A stretch of DNA of 64,000 nucleotides. Source: Thalassomonas sp. M1454. Its GTDB lineage: Bacteria > Pseudomonadota > Gammaproteobacteria > Enterobacterales > Alteromonadaceae. Positions 46,799 to 55,053 of the stretch are shown here, in pieces (positions within the stretch are counted from its first letter, which is position 1; each line of letters starts with the position of its first letter). Position numbers and translations under genes: made by a program. The notes under the pieces were generated by a model. It ran no database searches, was not told the origin of the DNA, and was given only the letters and a program-made list of their open reading frames with translations. The stretch spans positions 310,001-374,000 of the forward strand of contig NZ_VKDD01000002.1 of assembly GCF_007097525.1 (NCBI RefSeq). The letters are read 5' to 3'.

Positions 46799-47863
46799 AT
46801 GGAGTTATCTAAACCTAATAGCCCAGTATCTAAGACTCTATTTACCTTAGCTGCCTTAGTTATTATTATGGCGGGCATAAAAACGGCTAGTAGTATTTTG
46901 ATCCCTTTTTTACTGTCTATTTTTATTGCCATTATTTGTAACCCTTTAATTAATAAAGCAGAACAATACCGGGTTCCCAAAAGTATCGCTGTGGTTCTTG
47001 TTATTGCTATTTTTGTGGGCATTGGACTCACTATTGCAGGCTTACTCGGTAATTCGCTTAATGAACTTTCTGCATTAATGCCTGAATATAGAGAGCAATT
47101 AACGTTGAAGTTTGCAGGTGTGATTGACAAATTAGCCAGTGTAAATATCCATATATCGAAAGATATTTTAATGGAATACCTAGATCCTGCTGCTGCAATG
47201 GGTTTTGCTGCTGATATGCTTTCCGGGTTTGGCGGTATCATGGCTAATTTATTTTTTATCATTTTAACTGTGGTATTTATGCTGTTTGAAGCCTCAAGTT
47301 TACCAGCCAAGCTGCATATGGCGATGAAAGACCCGCAAATGAAAATGCGCAAAGTTGATAAGTTTTTAGCGTCAGTTAACCAGTACTTAGCAATAAAAAC
47401 TATGGTGAGTATTGCCACCGGTTGTTTGGTTAGTTTGATGTTATGGATGATAGGACTAGACTTTTTTATCCTGTGGGGCGTATTAGCATTTTTATTAAAT
47501 TATATTCCTAATATAGGTTCAATTATTGCTGCAGTACCGGCCGTTTTATTAGCATTAGTTCAGCTCGACCCAACAGCAGCTTTATTGATCGGCGCAGGTT
47601 ATATGATAATAAATACCATCATGGGTAACGCTGTTGAGCCAAGATACCTAGGCCGAGGTTTAGGTTTATCAACCTTAGTGGTTTTTCTATCATTAATTTT
47701 TTGGGGCTGGTTGTTAGGCACCGCTGGTATGCTTTTGTCGGTGCCACTGACAATGATCATAAAGATTGCTTTTGAAACATCACAAGATGGTAAGTGGATC
47801 TCGATAATGTTGTCAGATGAAGCAGAGCAAGAAATTAAAGAAATTCAAACCGAGCTAAAATAA
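46799..47863 (+). CDS. AI-2E family transporter (TqsA/PerM-like permease)
   Basis: A 354-residue membrane protein with about seven or eight hydrophobic segments: two close pairs near the N-terminus, a soluble middle (about 95-150), then helices to residue ~330. 'LNYIPNIGSIIAAVPAVLL', 'GYMIINTIMGNAVEPRYLGR' and 'FWGWLLGTAGMLLSVPLT' are family hallmarks. Members export autoinducer-2 or ions, often Na+ and H+; the substrate here is unknown. The next gene begins four bases after its stop. Confidence 0.9.
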   Translation: MELSKPNSPVSKTLFTLAALVIIMAGIKTASSILIPFLLSIFIAIICNPLINKAEQYRVPKSIAVVLVIAIFVGIGLTIAGLLGNSLNELSALMPEYREQLTLKFAGVIDKLASVNIHISKDILMEYLDPAAAMGFAADMLSGFGGIMANLFFIILTVVFMLFEASSLPAKLHMAMKDPQMKMRKVDKFLASVNQYLAIKTMVSIATGCLVSLMLWMIGLDFFILWGVLAFLLNYIPNIGSIIAAVPAVLLALVQLDPTAALLIGAGYMIINTIMGNAVEPRYLGRGLGLSTLVVFLSLIFWGWLLGTAGMLLSVPLTMIIKIAFETSQDGKWISIMLSDEAEQEIKEIQTELK

Positions 47864-47867
47864 GTCA

Positions 47868-48650
47868 GTGATTATTAAAGGCCGTTTCTATCTAAGCTTA
47901 TTGCTACCATGCTTTTTGCTGAGCCTTGCTGCTCAGTCCAAGGATGAAAGTAAATGGCCTAACTCTGCTAAAAAAGCAATTAGCTTATCTTACGATGATG
48001 CACTCAACTCGCAATTAGATAATGCAATTCCTGCATTAAATCGCTATGGCTTTAAAGCGTCATTTTATTTGGAGCTAAGTTCAGCAACAATATCTACTCG
48101 TTTAGACGAATGGCGCAGTGTTGCAGCCGCTGGCCATGAGCTTGGTAATCACAGTATTTTTCACAATTGTAGAGCCTCTAAACCTAATCGAAATTGGGTA
48201 CAAAAACACCGAGATCTAGACCAGCGTAGCATTGCATCGATTGTTGAGGAAATTAACCTTGCCAATGCTTACTTATTTGCAATTGATGGTAAAGTGCAGC
48301 GTACGTATACGCCGCCTTGTTTTGATACGTTAATCAATGGCGAAAGTTATATTCCCCACATAGAAGGTTTATTTGTTGCTATTAAAGGCATATCTAACGG
48401 CGCAAAGCCGGCATTTAGTGACGTTATTAGCGGTAATGTTAAGACAGCAGATGAGTTAATTAAAAACATTGAAAATTTTCCAGAGCATTTAGACGTTATC
48501 AATGTGCTATTTCATGGTGTTGGTGGTGACCATCTTAGTATAAGTGTTGAGGAGCATAATAAATTTTTACAATATTTAAATGCTCACCAAGCTGATTATT
48601 GGGTAGACTCATACATTAATATTATGACTTGGAACAAAGCCAAGCAATAG
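47868..48650 (+). CDS. Secreted polysaccharide deacetylase (NodB-like)
   Basis: A 260-residue protein starting at GTG 47868, four bases after the previous stop. A signal peptide ends about residue 24 ('LSLAAQSKD'). The NodB pattern is 'AISLSYDDALNSQLDNAIPA' (metal-binding Asp), 'ELGNHSIFHNC' (His pair region) and 'YTPPCFDT'. The C-terminal 'VLFHGVGGDHLSISVEEH' carries the last His. It removes acetyl groups from sugars outside the cytoplasm; the target is unknown. Probably co-transcribed with the neighbours. Confidence 0.85.
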   Translation: MIIKGRFYLSLLLPCFLLSLAAQSKDESKWPNSAKKAISLSYDDALNSQLDNAIPALNRYGFKASFYLELSSATISTRLDEWRSVAAAGHELGNHSIFHNCRASKPNRNWVQKHRDLDQRSIASIVEEINLANAYLFAIDGKVQRTYTPPCFDTLINGESYIPHIEGLFVAIKGISNGAKPAFSDVISGNVKTADELIKNIENFPEHLDVINVLFHGVGGDHLSISVEEHNKFLQYLNAHQADYWVDSYINIMTWNKAKQ

Positions 48651-48662
48651 CCGGAGCTGAAG

Positions 48663-48851
48663 ATGCTGCCACTTTCAATTTTAATTTTGATCAATTTATT
48701 AAGTATGTTGCTTTGCTATTTTATTGCAAAACTTAAAGGTGCAAAGCTAATTAAGTGGGTTGTTTGGGGAGCGTTATTAGGGCCGTTAGCTATTCCATTT
48801 GCATTATTTGCCAAGAAGGAAGTAGGTACCCAATCATTAAAAAATAACTGA
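48663..48851 (+). CDS. Small two-segment membrane protein
   Basis: A 62-residue protein: hydrophobic residues 4-22, a short basic loop 'KLKGAKLIK', hydrophobic 32-48, and a polar tail. It lies 12 bases after the deacetylase gene, with CGGAGC as a ribosome-binding site, so it belongs to that operon. No family is recognised. Confidence 0.6.
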   Translation: MLPLSILILINLLSMLLCYFIAKLKGAKLIKWVVWGALLGPLAIPFALFAKKEVGTQSLKNN

Positions 48852-48862
48852 GTACCCATTAT

Positions 48863-49165
48863 TTATTGTGGAAAAACTTTCTTATACGGCTTAACCGTAA
48901 CTGATTTATAAACTCCAGCTGTAACATATGGGTCGGCATCCGCCCAAGTTTGAGCCTGTTCTAAGCTATCAAATTCAAGTATTAATAACGAGCCAGTAAA
49001 ACCTGCACTGCCAGGGTCTTCGCTATCAATAGCAGGGCATGGACCGCCAACAATTAAACGACCTTGAGTCTGTAACTCCTTTAAGCGAGCAAGGTGTTGC
49101 TCACGTACAGATAGCCTTAACTCTAAAGAGTTATCAATATCTTCACTGTATATTACGTATAACAT
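48863..49165 (-). CDS. yciI: YciI family protein
   Basis: A 100-residue protein with '[20 protein letters not shown]', the key His and Asp of the family in '[11 protein letters not shown]' and '[16 protein letters not shown]', and '[13 protein letters not shown]'. YciI-like proteins have an alpha/beta ferredoxin-like fold with a putative His-Asp active site; the reaction is unsettled. It lies 11 bases behind yciB, as in E. coli's yciA-yciB-yciC/yciI neighbourhood. Confidence 0.93.
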   Translation of the reverse strand: MLYVIYSEDIDNSLELRLSVREQHLARLKELQTQGRLIVGGPCPAIDSEDPGSAGFTGSLLILEFDSLEQAQTWADADPYVTAGVYKSVTVKPYKKVFPQ

Positions 49166-49176
49166 GCTGTAGCGCC

Positions 49177-49743
49177 TTATTTATCATTTTCTATAGTTTT
49201 AACGTTATCTTCTTCGTCTTTGGGAATGTATTTATAAATCGACATAATTGAGACTATGGTAAATAAGAAAGTTAAACCGGTTAAACCGAACACTTTAAAA
49301 TTAACCCAAGTTTCTTGATCAAAATTAAAAGCAATATAAAGGTTTAATAGTGCACAGGTAAAGAAGAAAGCGACCCAAGCTAAATTAAATTTAGTCCAAA
49401 CCTTTTCTGGTAGTGGTAGCTGCTCACCCATTAAGTTTTGTAGTAGGTTTTTATCAAAAACGTATTTACTTACCAGTAAGGCTATACCAAAAAGGCCGTT
49501 AATGATGGTTACTTTCCACTTTAAAAAAGCATCGTTATTAAAGAATATGGTTAATCCACCAAATACAGCAATTAAACCAAAGAAAATCCAGTGACGGTTC
49601 AGGATTGGTTTACCAGTCGCTTTCATTACAATCAAGTGTAATGCCGAAGTCGCGATTAATGCGCCTGTAGCAATAAAAACATCGAACATTTTATAAAATA
49701 TGAAAAATACCACCAGAGGGATATATTCGAAAAAAGCGACCAT
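49177..49743 (-). CDS. yciB: Inner membrane septation protein YciB
   Basis: A 188-residue membrane protein from the ATG at 49743, preceded by TTGGAG. An upstream TTG would add four residues. It matches YciB along its length: '[20 protein letters not shown]', '[20 protein letters not shown]', '[20 protein letters not shown]', '[18 protein letters not shown]'. Five hydrophobic segments. It influences cell-envelope synthesis and division in E. coli and Shigella. It precedes yciI by 11 bases. Confidence 0.95.
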   Translation of the reverse strand: MVAFFEYIPLVVFFIFYKMFDVFIATGALIATSALHLIVMKATGKPILNRHWIFFGLIAVFGGLTIFFNNDAFLKWKVTIINGLFGIALLVSKYVFDKNLLQNLMGEQLPLPEKVWTKFNLAWVAFFFTCALLNLYIAFNFDQETWVNFKVFGLTGLTFLFTIVSIMSIYKYIPKDEEDNVKTIENDK

Positions 49744-49859
49744 TAATGGCTCCAAAATTGTAAGTAATTTAATTTGTTAGTGATATGCATCACTAGCGGG
49801 TTAATAATATTCTACCTAAAGGCTATGAGGCATACTAGTGTTGTAATGTAAGCAACTAT

Positions 49860-50492
49860 TTATTTAGGGTAAATTGTTTTATCAATGCGACCATTTTTAG
49901 TCGATTGTACCTTTAACGAGTTAGTTATATCTTTCCATGCCCTAACTTTTCCGCCAATATTAATACGTTTAAATTCGCCTTCTACGTTTGCTGCTTGGAC
50001 AAATTTGGCTAAACGTTGATAACTATCACTGTGGCTAACATCTATGGTTAACAGGTCATCTTCTCTGCCTTGAAAATAGTGCTCAATGTGCTGTTGATGC
50101 TTGTTATAACACTGCTCTAAAAAATCATCATTATTTATATTTTCTAAGGTAAATGGGGCGAAGGTTTCACTAAAACAACGCTTAATATGCGGATTAAAAC
50201 CGCCATCACCGCGGGTAACGTTGGTGTGCATACGTTGTAATAATTGTTTAATTGATGGCACCCATAGCTCTAAATCACGTTGTAAATAAATAAATTTAGA
50301 GCCGGGGTAAAGCTTATCGAGTAATTGATAGTCATTGTATGCTGGTGTGTCAGCAATAACTTCTGCATCAGCTAAACACTCAACGGTATAGCAGGTATGA
50401 GCTACTTTATAGCCCATACCTAGCATAGCAACGCAAATGCTTGTTGTTGCCGTTCTAGGTAAGCCTATGATGAAAATTTTGGAGTTTGTCAT
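49860..50492 (-). CDS. Sulfotransferase-family protein
   Basis: A 210-residue protein of the Sulfotransfer_4 type. The PAPS 5'-phosphosulfate loop is 'IIGLPRTATTSICVAMLGMG' at residues about 7-26. 'ADTPAYNDYQLLDKLYPGSK' and 'FIYLQRDLELWVPSIKQLL' correspond to the conserved central motifs. It would move a sulfonate group to an unknown acceptor. Only 210 residues, near the short end of the family. Monocistronic. Cytoplasmic. Confidence 0.8.
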   Translation of the reverse strand: MTNSKIFIIGLPRTATTSICVAMLGMGYKVAHTCYTVECLADAEVIADTPAYNDYQLLDKLYPGSKFIYLQRDLELWVPSIKQLLQRMHTNVTRGDGGFNPHIKRCFSETFAPFTLENINNDDFLEQCYNKHQQHIEHYFQGREDDLLTIDVSHSDSYQRLAKFVQAANVEGEFKRINIGGKVRAWKDITNSLKVQSTKNGRIDKTIYPK

Positions 50493-50571
50493 AATATCTT
50501 GAGTTTTGATAAATTGCGCCCAGGGTCACTGGGCGTTAAAATGCGGCGCCATTAAATATGAGCAAGTTTGA

Positions 50572-51792
50572 CTAAGCGTTATAACCAAATGGATCGGAGA
50601 TACTATGTGCAGGCTCGGTAAACCATTTAGGACCATCTTTAGTCATATAAAAATGATCTTCATGGCGAATACCAAATTCACCCGGTATACAAATCATTGG
50701 CTCATTTGAAAAACACATACCAACAGCAAGTGGGGTTTTATCATTTAACACTAAATATGGCCACTCATGGATATCTAAACCTATACCATGACCAGTTCTG
50801 TGAGGTAGACCCGGTATAGAGTAGTTCTCGCCTAAACCAACTGTAGGCAAGTAATCTCGTACCGCTTGGTCGGCAACCGAACAAGGTTGGCCTAATTGAG
50901 CTGCTTCAAAGGCTAATCGTTGAGCTTGTTTTTCATAATTCCAAATTTGAGTCTGACGCTCACTAGCTTCGCCAAAAACATAAGTACGGGTTATATCTGA
51001 ATTATATCCTTGTACCTTACAACCGGTATCAATAAGGACAATATCATTCATCGCTAAAGGATTAGGGTTAGCAACACCATGTGGGTAGGCAGAATCTTCA
51101 CCAAATAAAACAATGCAAAAGTAAGAGCCGGCAGGCGCACCAACGGCTTTATGGGCATTGTTAATAAACTCTTCTACTTCTTTAGTGGTTATACCTTCAT
51201 ATAAAATACGTGCAGCAGCTTTATGAACTTGTAAAGTCATGTCTTTAGCACGTTGTAATAGGGCAATCTCATTATCTGACTTTTGCATGCGGCAACCGGC
51301 AGTAACAACTTTTGCATCAACCAAATCAAACTCAGGTGCCACTTGTTTAATACCATTAGCAATAAAAAATGCAGTAGATTCATCAATGGCAACTTTACCC
51401 GAAGTGATACCTTTTGCTGATAAAGCATCAACAAAAGTTTGATAAGGATTAACATGCTCATGCCAGCTATTAACCTTGCCATTAATAACCATGAATTGCT
51501 CAAGCGTACTTATTTCAAAATGAGGGGCAATGTATTCAACCTCGCCAACTGCAGGAATGATAGCGCCAACCATACGCTCGGATGCATACCAGCGAGTACC
51601 GGTAAAATAATAAAGGTTAGTACCGGCATTAACGTAAGTAGCGACGATATCATTAGCTTGCATTATTGCTTGAGCTTTCTCTATACGCTGCTTGTACTCA
51701 ACTGCATCGATAGGTTTTATATCCAATGCCATATTACTTAATTTCGCTAGTTCAAGCTCTGCGCTTGAGCCACCAATACCATTGTTTGTCAT
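50572..51792 (-). CDS. M24 family metallopeptidase (Xaa-Pro-dipeptidase-like)
   Basis: A 406-residue protein with a creatinase-type N-terminal domain (about 25-165) and a pita-bread catalytic domain. The metal ligands are all present: Asp and Asp in 'LIDTGCKVQGYNSDITRT', His in 'HRTGHGIGLDIHE', Glu in 'FSNEPMICIPGEFG' and Glu in 'IRHEDHFYM'. It probably cleaves X-Pro bonds; related proteins hydrolyse ectoine derivatives, so the substrate is not fixed. Monocistronic. Confidence 0.87.
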   Translation of the reverse strand: MTNNGIGGSSAELELAKLSNMALDIKPIDAVEYKQRIEKAQAIMQANDIVATYVNAGTNLYYFTGTRWYASERMVGAIIPAVGEVEYIAPHFEISTLEQFMVINGKVNSWHEHVNPYQTFVDALSAKGITSGKVAIDESTAFFIANGIKQVAPEFDLVDAKVVTAGCRMQKSDNEIALLQRAKDMTLQVHKAAARILYEGITTKEVEEFINNAHKAVGAPAGSYFCIVLFGEDSAYPHGVANPNPLAMNDIVLIDTGCKVQGYNSDITRTYVFGEASERQTQIWNYEKQAQRLAFEAAQLGQPCSVADQAVRDYLPTVGLGENYSIPGLPHRTGHGIGLDIHEWPYLVLNDKTPLAVGMCFSNEPMICIPGEFGIRHEDHFYMTKDGPKWFTEPAHSISDPFGYNA

Positions 51793-51985
51793 AATTATAC
51801 TTCGCTTTAAAAATTTGCATCGAGTGTACTAAGTTTCTGGTGATTTTTCAGTAGTTATTGAGTGCGAGTAAATAATTTATTTATCACACAAACACGTTAT
51901 CAACAAAAATCATGGATAAAACCTACAAAGTTGTTATTTTATAAGTACAGGTAATATAAAAATAACAATTAATAACGGAGGGGTT

Positions 51986-52684
51986 ATGGCATTACAGCCA
52001 ATTTATGTATGGTCCAAAAAAATAAGAATATTCCATTGGTTAAATGTGATTTCGATTTTAACTTTGATAATTTTGGGTTTGTTTATTTTAAATGCAAAAA
52101 CGTTTGGCGTAAGTACAGATGGTAAAGTTTTATTGAAAACAATACACACCATAGTTGGTTATGTGTTTTTTACTAACTTAGTTATCCGTATCGTGTTTGG
52201 CTTTATTGGCAAAGGCTATGAGCGTTGGGGAAAAACTTTAGCGTTTAATAAAGGCTTTATCGAGGATTTAAAAAGTCACAGTAACGAGCCATTTAAAGCG
52301 AGCAAAGGTCATAACCCATTTGGTAAGTTAATGATCACCGCCTTGTACTTGTTTATGCTGATACAAGGGGTAACTGGGCTAGTTATTGCCGGTACTGATA
52401 TTTATTACCCGCCATTTGGTCAACATTTTGCCACGTCTATTGCCCAAGATAAAAGCAAAGTTGCGTTAATTAAACCTTATTCAAAAGAAAACGTGGATCA
52501 AAATGCGTATAAAGCGATGAGGGAATTGCGCACCCCATTTATTAAAACTCACGTATTTAGCTTTTACGTAATCACCGTATTATTAATTTTGCATATTCTG
52601 GCAGTAGTAATCATGGAACTAAAAACCAGAAACTCAATCATTTCAGCCATGTTTTCTGGCTACAAGCACCTACCAAAAGAATAA
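51986..52684 (+). CDS. Cytochrome b561/Ni-Fe-hydrogenase-type b subunit
   Basis: A 232-residue membrane protein with four hydrophobic segments. Haem-ligand histidines lie in 'IRIFHWLNVISI' (helix 1), 'TIHTIVGYVFFT' (helix 2), 'KTHVFSFYVITV' and 'LILHILAVVIM' (late helices). This is the di-haem b-type pattern of hydrogenase and b561-like cytochromes. No partner dehydrogenase or hydrogenase is adjacent, so its electron donor is unknown. A ribosome-binding site GGAGG lies at about 51976-51980. Confidence 0.85.
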   Translation: MALQPIYVWSKKIRIFHWLNVISILTLIILGLFILNAKTFGVSTDGKVLLKTIHTIVGYVFFTNLVIRIVFGFIGKGYERWGKTLAFNKGFIEDLKSHSNEPFKASKGHNPFGKLMITALYLFMLIQGVTGLVIAGTDIYYPPFGQHFATSIAQDKSKVALIKPYSKENVDQNAYKAMRELRTPFIKTHVFSFYVITVLLILHILAVVIMELKTRNSIISAMFSGYKHLPKE

Positions 52685-52707
52685 CATCAAGGTGTCAGAG
52701 TTGCTCG

Positions 52708-52742
52708 CAAACAATCAAGGTGTCTGACACCTTGATTGTTTG
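52708..52742. repeat. Perfect 17-base palindrome between convergent genes
   Basis: The 17-base arm CAAACAATCAAGGTGTC (52708-52724) is followed by one T and then its exact reverse complement (52726-52742). A partial copy, TCAAGGTGTCAGA, lies just upstream (52687-52699). It sits seven bases from the stop of the Mpo1-like gene and may end both transcripts. AAGGTGTC...GACACCTT cores also resemble REP-type elements of this order (recollection). Confidence 0.7.
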
Positions 52743-52748
52743 TAAAGG

Positions 52749-53282
52749 TTAAGCTCTTTTGGCGGCTTCTATTTCGCGGCGAAGATCGCGGGCTAGGGGA
52801 GTAATATCGGCTTTTAATTGCTTTGCAAAACCTAAAGCAAAGTAAACTTCAGCCATTAAGAATAAAGGCCCAATTAAAAACTTACTTAAATCTTCAACAA
52901 ACGCAGGTTTTGCTTTTTCAAAGTTATGACCAATAAATTGGATTATCCAGCCAACCACAAAAATCGCAATTGCAATTGAGCCAGAGTGCTCAAGTGGAGT
53001 AACTAAGCTTGCTAAATATAGATTTGGAATGATGTAAAGCACCATACCAAGCGCTAAACGCCAATGTAGAATGAAATAATATATAAGAGCGATGGAGTAG
53101 AATATCTCAGCTGCTGTTAGCACGAATATGCCGCTATCGAGATGAATATCAAACTGAAGTAAGTTAAGTAAAATAGTTAACGAAAAAACAATTAAAGGTA
53201 TTCCGACAAAATGAGTTTGTATATTTTTTTTATTAAAATGCACGCTTTTATATTCAGATAGCTGTTCAACTATATTTTTCAT
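52749..53282 (-). CDS. Mpo1-like (DUF962) membrane protein
   Basis: A 177-residue protein of the Mpo1/YGL010w family. It has the conserved 'YKSVHFNKKNIQTHFVGIPL' at the start (His ligands), a set of four hydrophobic helices, and 'FVVGWIIQFIGHNFEKAKPA' (second conserved His motif) near residue 125. The yeast protein is an Fe-dependent dioxygenase of 2-hydroxy fatty acids. The bacterial role is by family only. Inner membrane. Confidence 0.85.
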   Translation of the reverse strand: MKNIVEQLSEYKSVHFNKKNIQTHFVGIPLIVFSLTILLNLLQFDIHLDSGIFVLTAAEIFYSIALIYYFILHWRLALGMVLYIIPNLYLASLVTPLEHSGSIAIAIFVVGWIIQFIGHNFEKAKPAFVEDLSKFLIGPLFLMAEVYFALGFAKQLKADITPLARDLRREIEAAKRA

Positions 53283-53397
53283 GGCAGACCTTTATATTAT
53301 TTTGTTATTTTTACGCTGAACTAAGGCTAGTAATAATGGCAAGGTTTGTAGGGCTTGTAAAGATAGCTGGCCACTGAGTTAATGGTAGCTATTAGAT

Positions 53398-53436
53398 AAA
53401 TAAAGCGGAGTATTAATAATCAGCTCCGCTTTATTT
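53398..53436 (-). terminator. Terminator of the VOC gene
   Basis: AAATAAAGCGGAG (53398-53410) pairs over 13 bases with CTCCGCTTTATTT (53424-53436). Read on the minus strand the stem ends in T-rich sequence. Confidence 0.8.
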
Positions 53437-53448
53437 AAATACTAATGT

Positions 53449-53820
53449 TTAGCCAAAATGATTAAACACTATTTTATTGCCATCAAAGTCGCGGAAATAT
53501 GCGCCGTAGAATACATCAGGAATGCGTTGACCGGGTGCGCCATCACAAGTTGCACCTAATTCGATAGCTTTATTATACATTGCTTCACATTGCTCCTTAG
53601 AGCCTGGTGCGAAAGCTAGCATATTACCATTGCCACAGTGTTGTTCGTCTTCGTTATACGGGATACAGATGGCAAGCATTGGCTCTTGCATGCTTTTACC
53701 AATAAAGATAATACGCTCCATTTTTATTAATGTTTTAGCCCCCATAGGCGCTAGTAATTCATTATAAAACGCTTCAGATTTTTCTAAGTCGGTTACACCA
53801 ATAGTTGCGTAGCTAAGCAT
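53449..53820 (-). CDS. VOC-family (glyoxalase-like) protein
   Basis: A 123-residue vicinal-oxygen-chelate protein: 'YATIGVTDLEKSEAFYNELL' at the start and 'DVFYGAYFRDFDGNKIVFNH' at the end with the usual metal Glu replaced by later residues. 'HCGNGNMLAFAPGSKEQCEA' is in the middle. Such proteins include glyoxalase I and dioxygenases; no substrate can be given. Own terminator. Confidence 0.85.
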   Translation of the reverse strand: MLSYATIGVTDLEKSEAFYNELLAPMGAKTLIKMERIIFIGKSMQEPMLAICIPYNEDEQHCGNGNMLAFAPGSKEQCEAMYNKAIELGATCDGAPGQRIPDVFYGAYFRDFDGNKIVFNHFG

Positions 53821-54087
53821 GTTAATTCCTGTTTTTATGATTAAAGTTTTTGATAGATAAAGCGTAGTCTATAAATTTAACAACCTGTAATGTAAATACA
53901 GGACTGTTAAGACCTCGCATGCGCTAGATTAAGTGAAATTTATTGTATTTAACATCATTAAAAAGACAAAAACTAAAATAGTCTATTTTTGTGCGCTTCC
54001 ATAGTATAGACTCCCTGCAGAATTAGACATTCAAACACTGTCGCTTAACTCGCAACAGCCCTTATTCTTTGCATATGACATAATTAA

Positions 54088-54957
54088 ATGAACAATAAAA
54101 TAATCGCGACACACAATGGTAATTTTCATGCTGATGATGTTTTCAGTATTGCTGCTCTAAAACATATTTTTCCTTCAGTTACACTTGTTCGTACTCGTGA
54201 TTTAGATGTTATTAGTAAGGCTGATATTGTGGTTGATGTCGGTGGTGAATATGACTGTGATACCGATCGATTCGATCATCATCAACGTGGCGGTGCTGGT
54301 GCGCGTGAAAATGGCATTCCTTATTCATCATTTGGTTTGATTTGGAAAAAGTATGGTTTACAAATCTGTGATGGCAATCAAGAAGTCGCTGATTCTGTTG
54401 ATGCAAACTTGGTATCAACCATTGATGCTGTAGATTGCGGCTATGTTCAAGGCGTTGCCCAAGGTATTAGCCTTAGCCAAACTATTTCAATGTTTAACCC
54501 GACTTGGCAAGAAAGTAGTCATTTTGATACGTGCTTTGACGAAGCAGTTGAGTTTGCTGCTCGTATATTAAGTCGTTTTATTGCTTCAGCTGATGGTGGT
54601 ATTAGCGCCAAAGATATTGTTGCTAAAGCAATTGATAATGCCGAGGACCCAAGAGTTATCGTGTTAGAAAAATATACACCATGGAAAACAACGGTTCATA
54701 AATTATCCGAAGAAGCTTTATTTGTACTTTATCCATCACCGTCAGGCCAATGGCGCATTCAAACGGTTCCGGTGGAGCTAGGCTCGTTTGAAGATAGAAA
54801 ACCACTACCAAAACAATGGGCTGGTTTATCAGATAAAGCTTTACAAGAGGTAACCGGTATAGATGACGCGATGTTTTGTCACAATGGTTTATTTATTGCT
54901 GGCGCAGAGTCATTTGAGAGCACAATGAAAATGGCAGCAATGGCTTTACAAAGCTAA
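54088..54957 (+). CDS. MYG1 family (UPF0160) DHH-type metal-dependent exonuclease-like protein
   Basis: A 289-residue protein with 'IIATHNGNFHADDVFSIAAL' at the start (first metal motif), 'DIVVDVGGEYDCDTDRFDHH' and 'QRGGAGARENGIPYSSFGLI' (DHH-like second motif), and 'WRIQTVPVELGSFEDRKPLP' at the C-terminus. Eukaryotic MYG1 is a 3'-5' RNA exonuclease. Bacterial members are uncharacterised. Monocistronic. Confidence 0.88.
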   Translation: MNNKIIATHNGNFHADDVFSIAALKHIFPSVTLVRTRDLDVISKADIVVDVGGEYDCDTDRFDHHQRGGAGARENGIPYSSFGLIWKKYGLQICDGNQEVADSVDANLVSTIDAVDCGYVQGVAQGISLSQTISMFNPTWQESSHFDTCFDEAVEFAARILSRFIASADGGISAKDIVAKAIDNAEDPRVIVLEKYTPWKTTVHKLSEEALFVLYPSPSGQWRIQTVPVELGSFEDRKPLPKQWAGLSDKALQEVTGIDDAMFCHNGLFIAGAESFESTMKMAAMALQS

Positions 54958-54986
54958 GATATTTTTATCAGTTAAACCAATTTAAA

Positions 54987-55014
54987 AGGCCTGAGGTTAG
55001 ATAACTTCAGGCCT
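54987..55014. terminator. Bidirectional terminator after the MYG1 gene
   Basis: AGGCCTGAGGTTA (54987-54999) pairs over nearly 13 bases with TAACTTCAGGCCT (55002-55014). It sits between two convergent genes, with AAAA before and TTTA after. Confidence 0.82.
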
Positions 55015-55053
55015 AGTTTAAACATGGTTCATTTATCGGCTAATTTTAAACGG

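Noticed and set aside
46765-47418. 217-codon minus-strand frame inside the AI-2E transporter gene
   Set aside because: It lies fully antisense to a clear membrane transporter; composition reflects the hydrophobic codons of the other strand.
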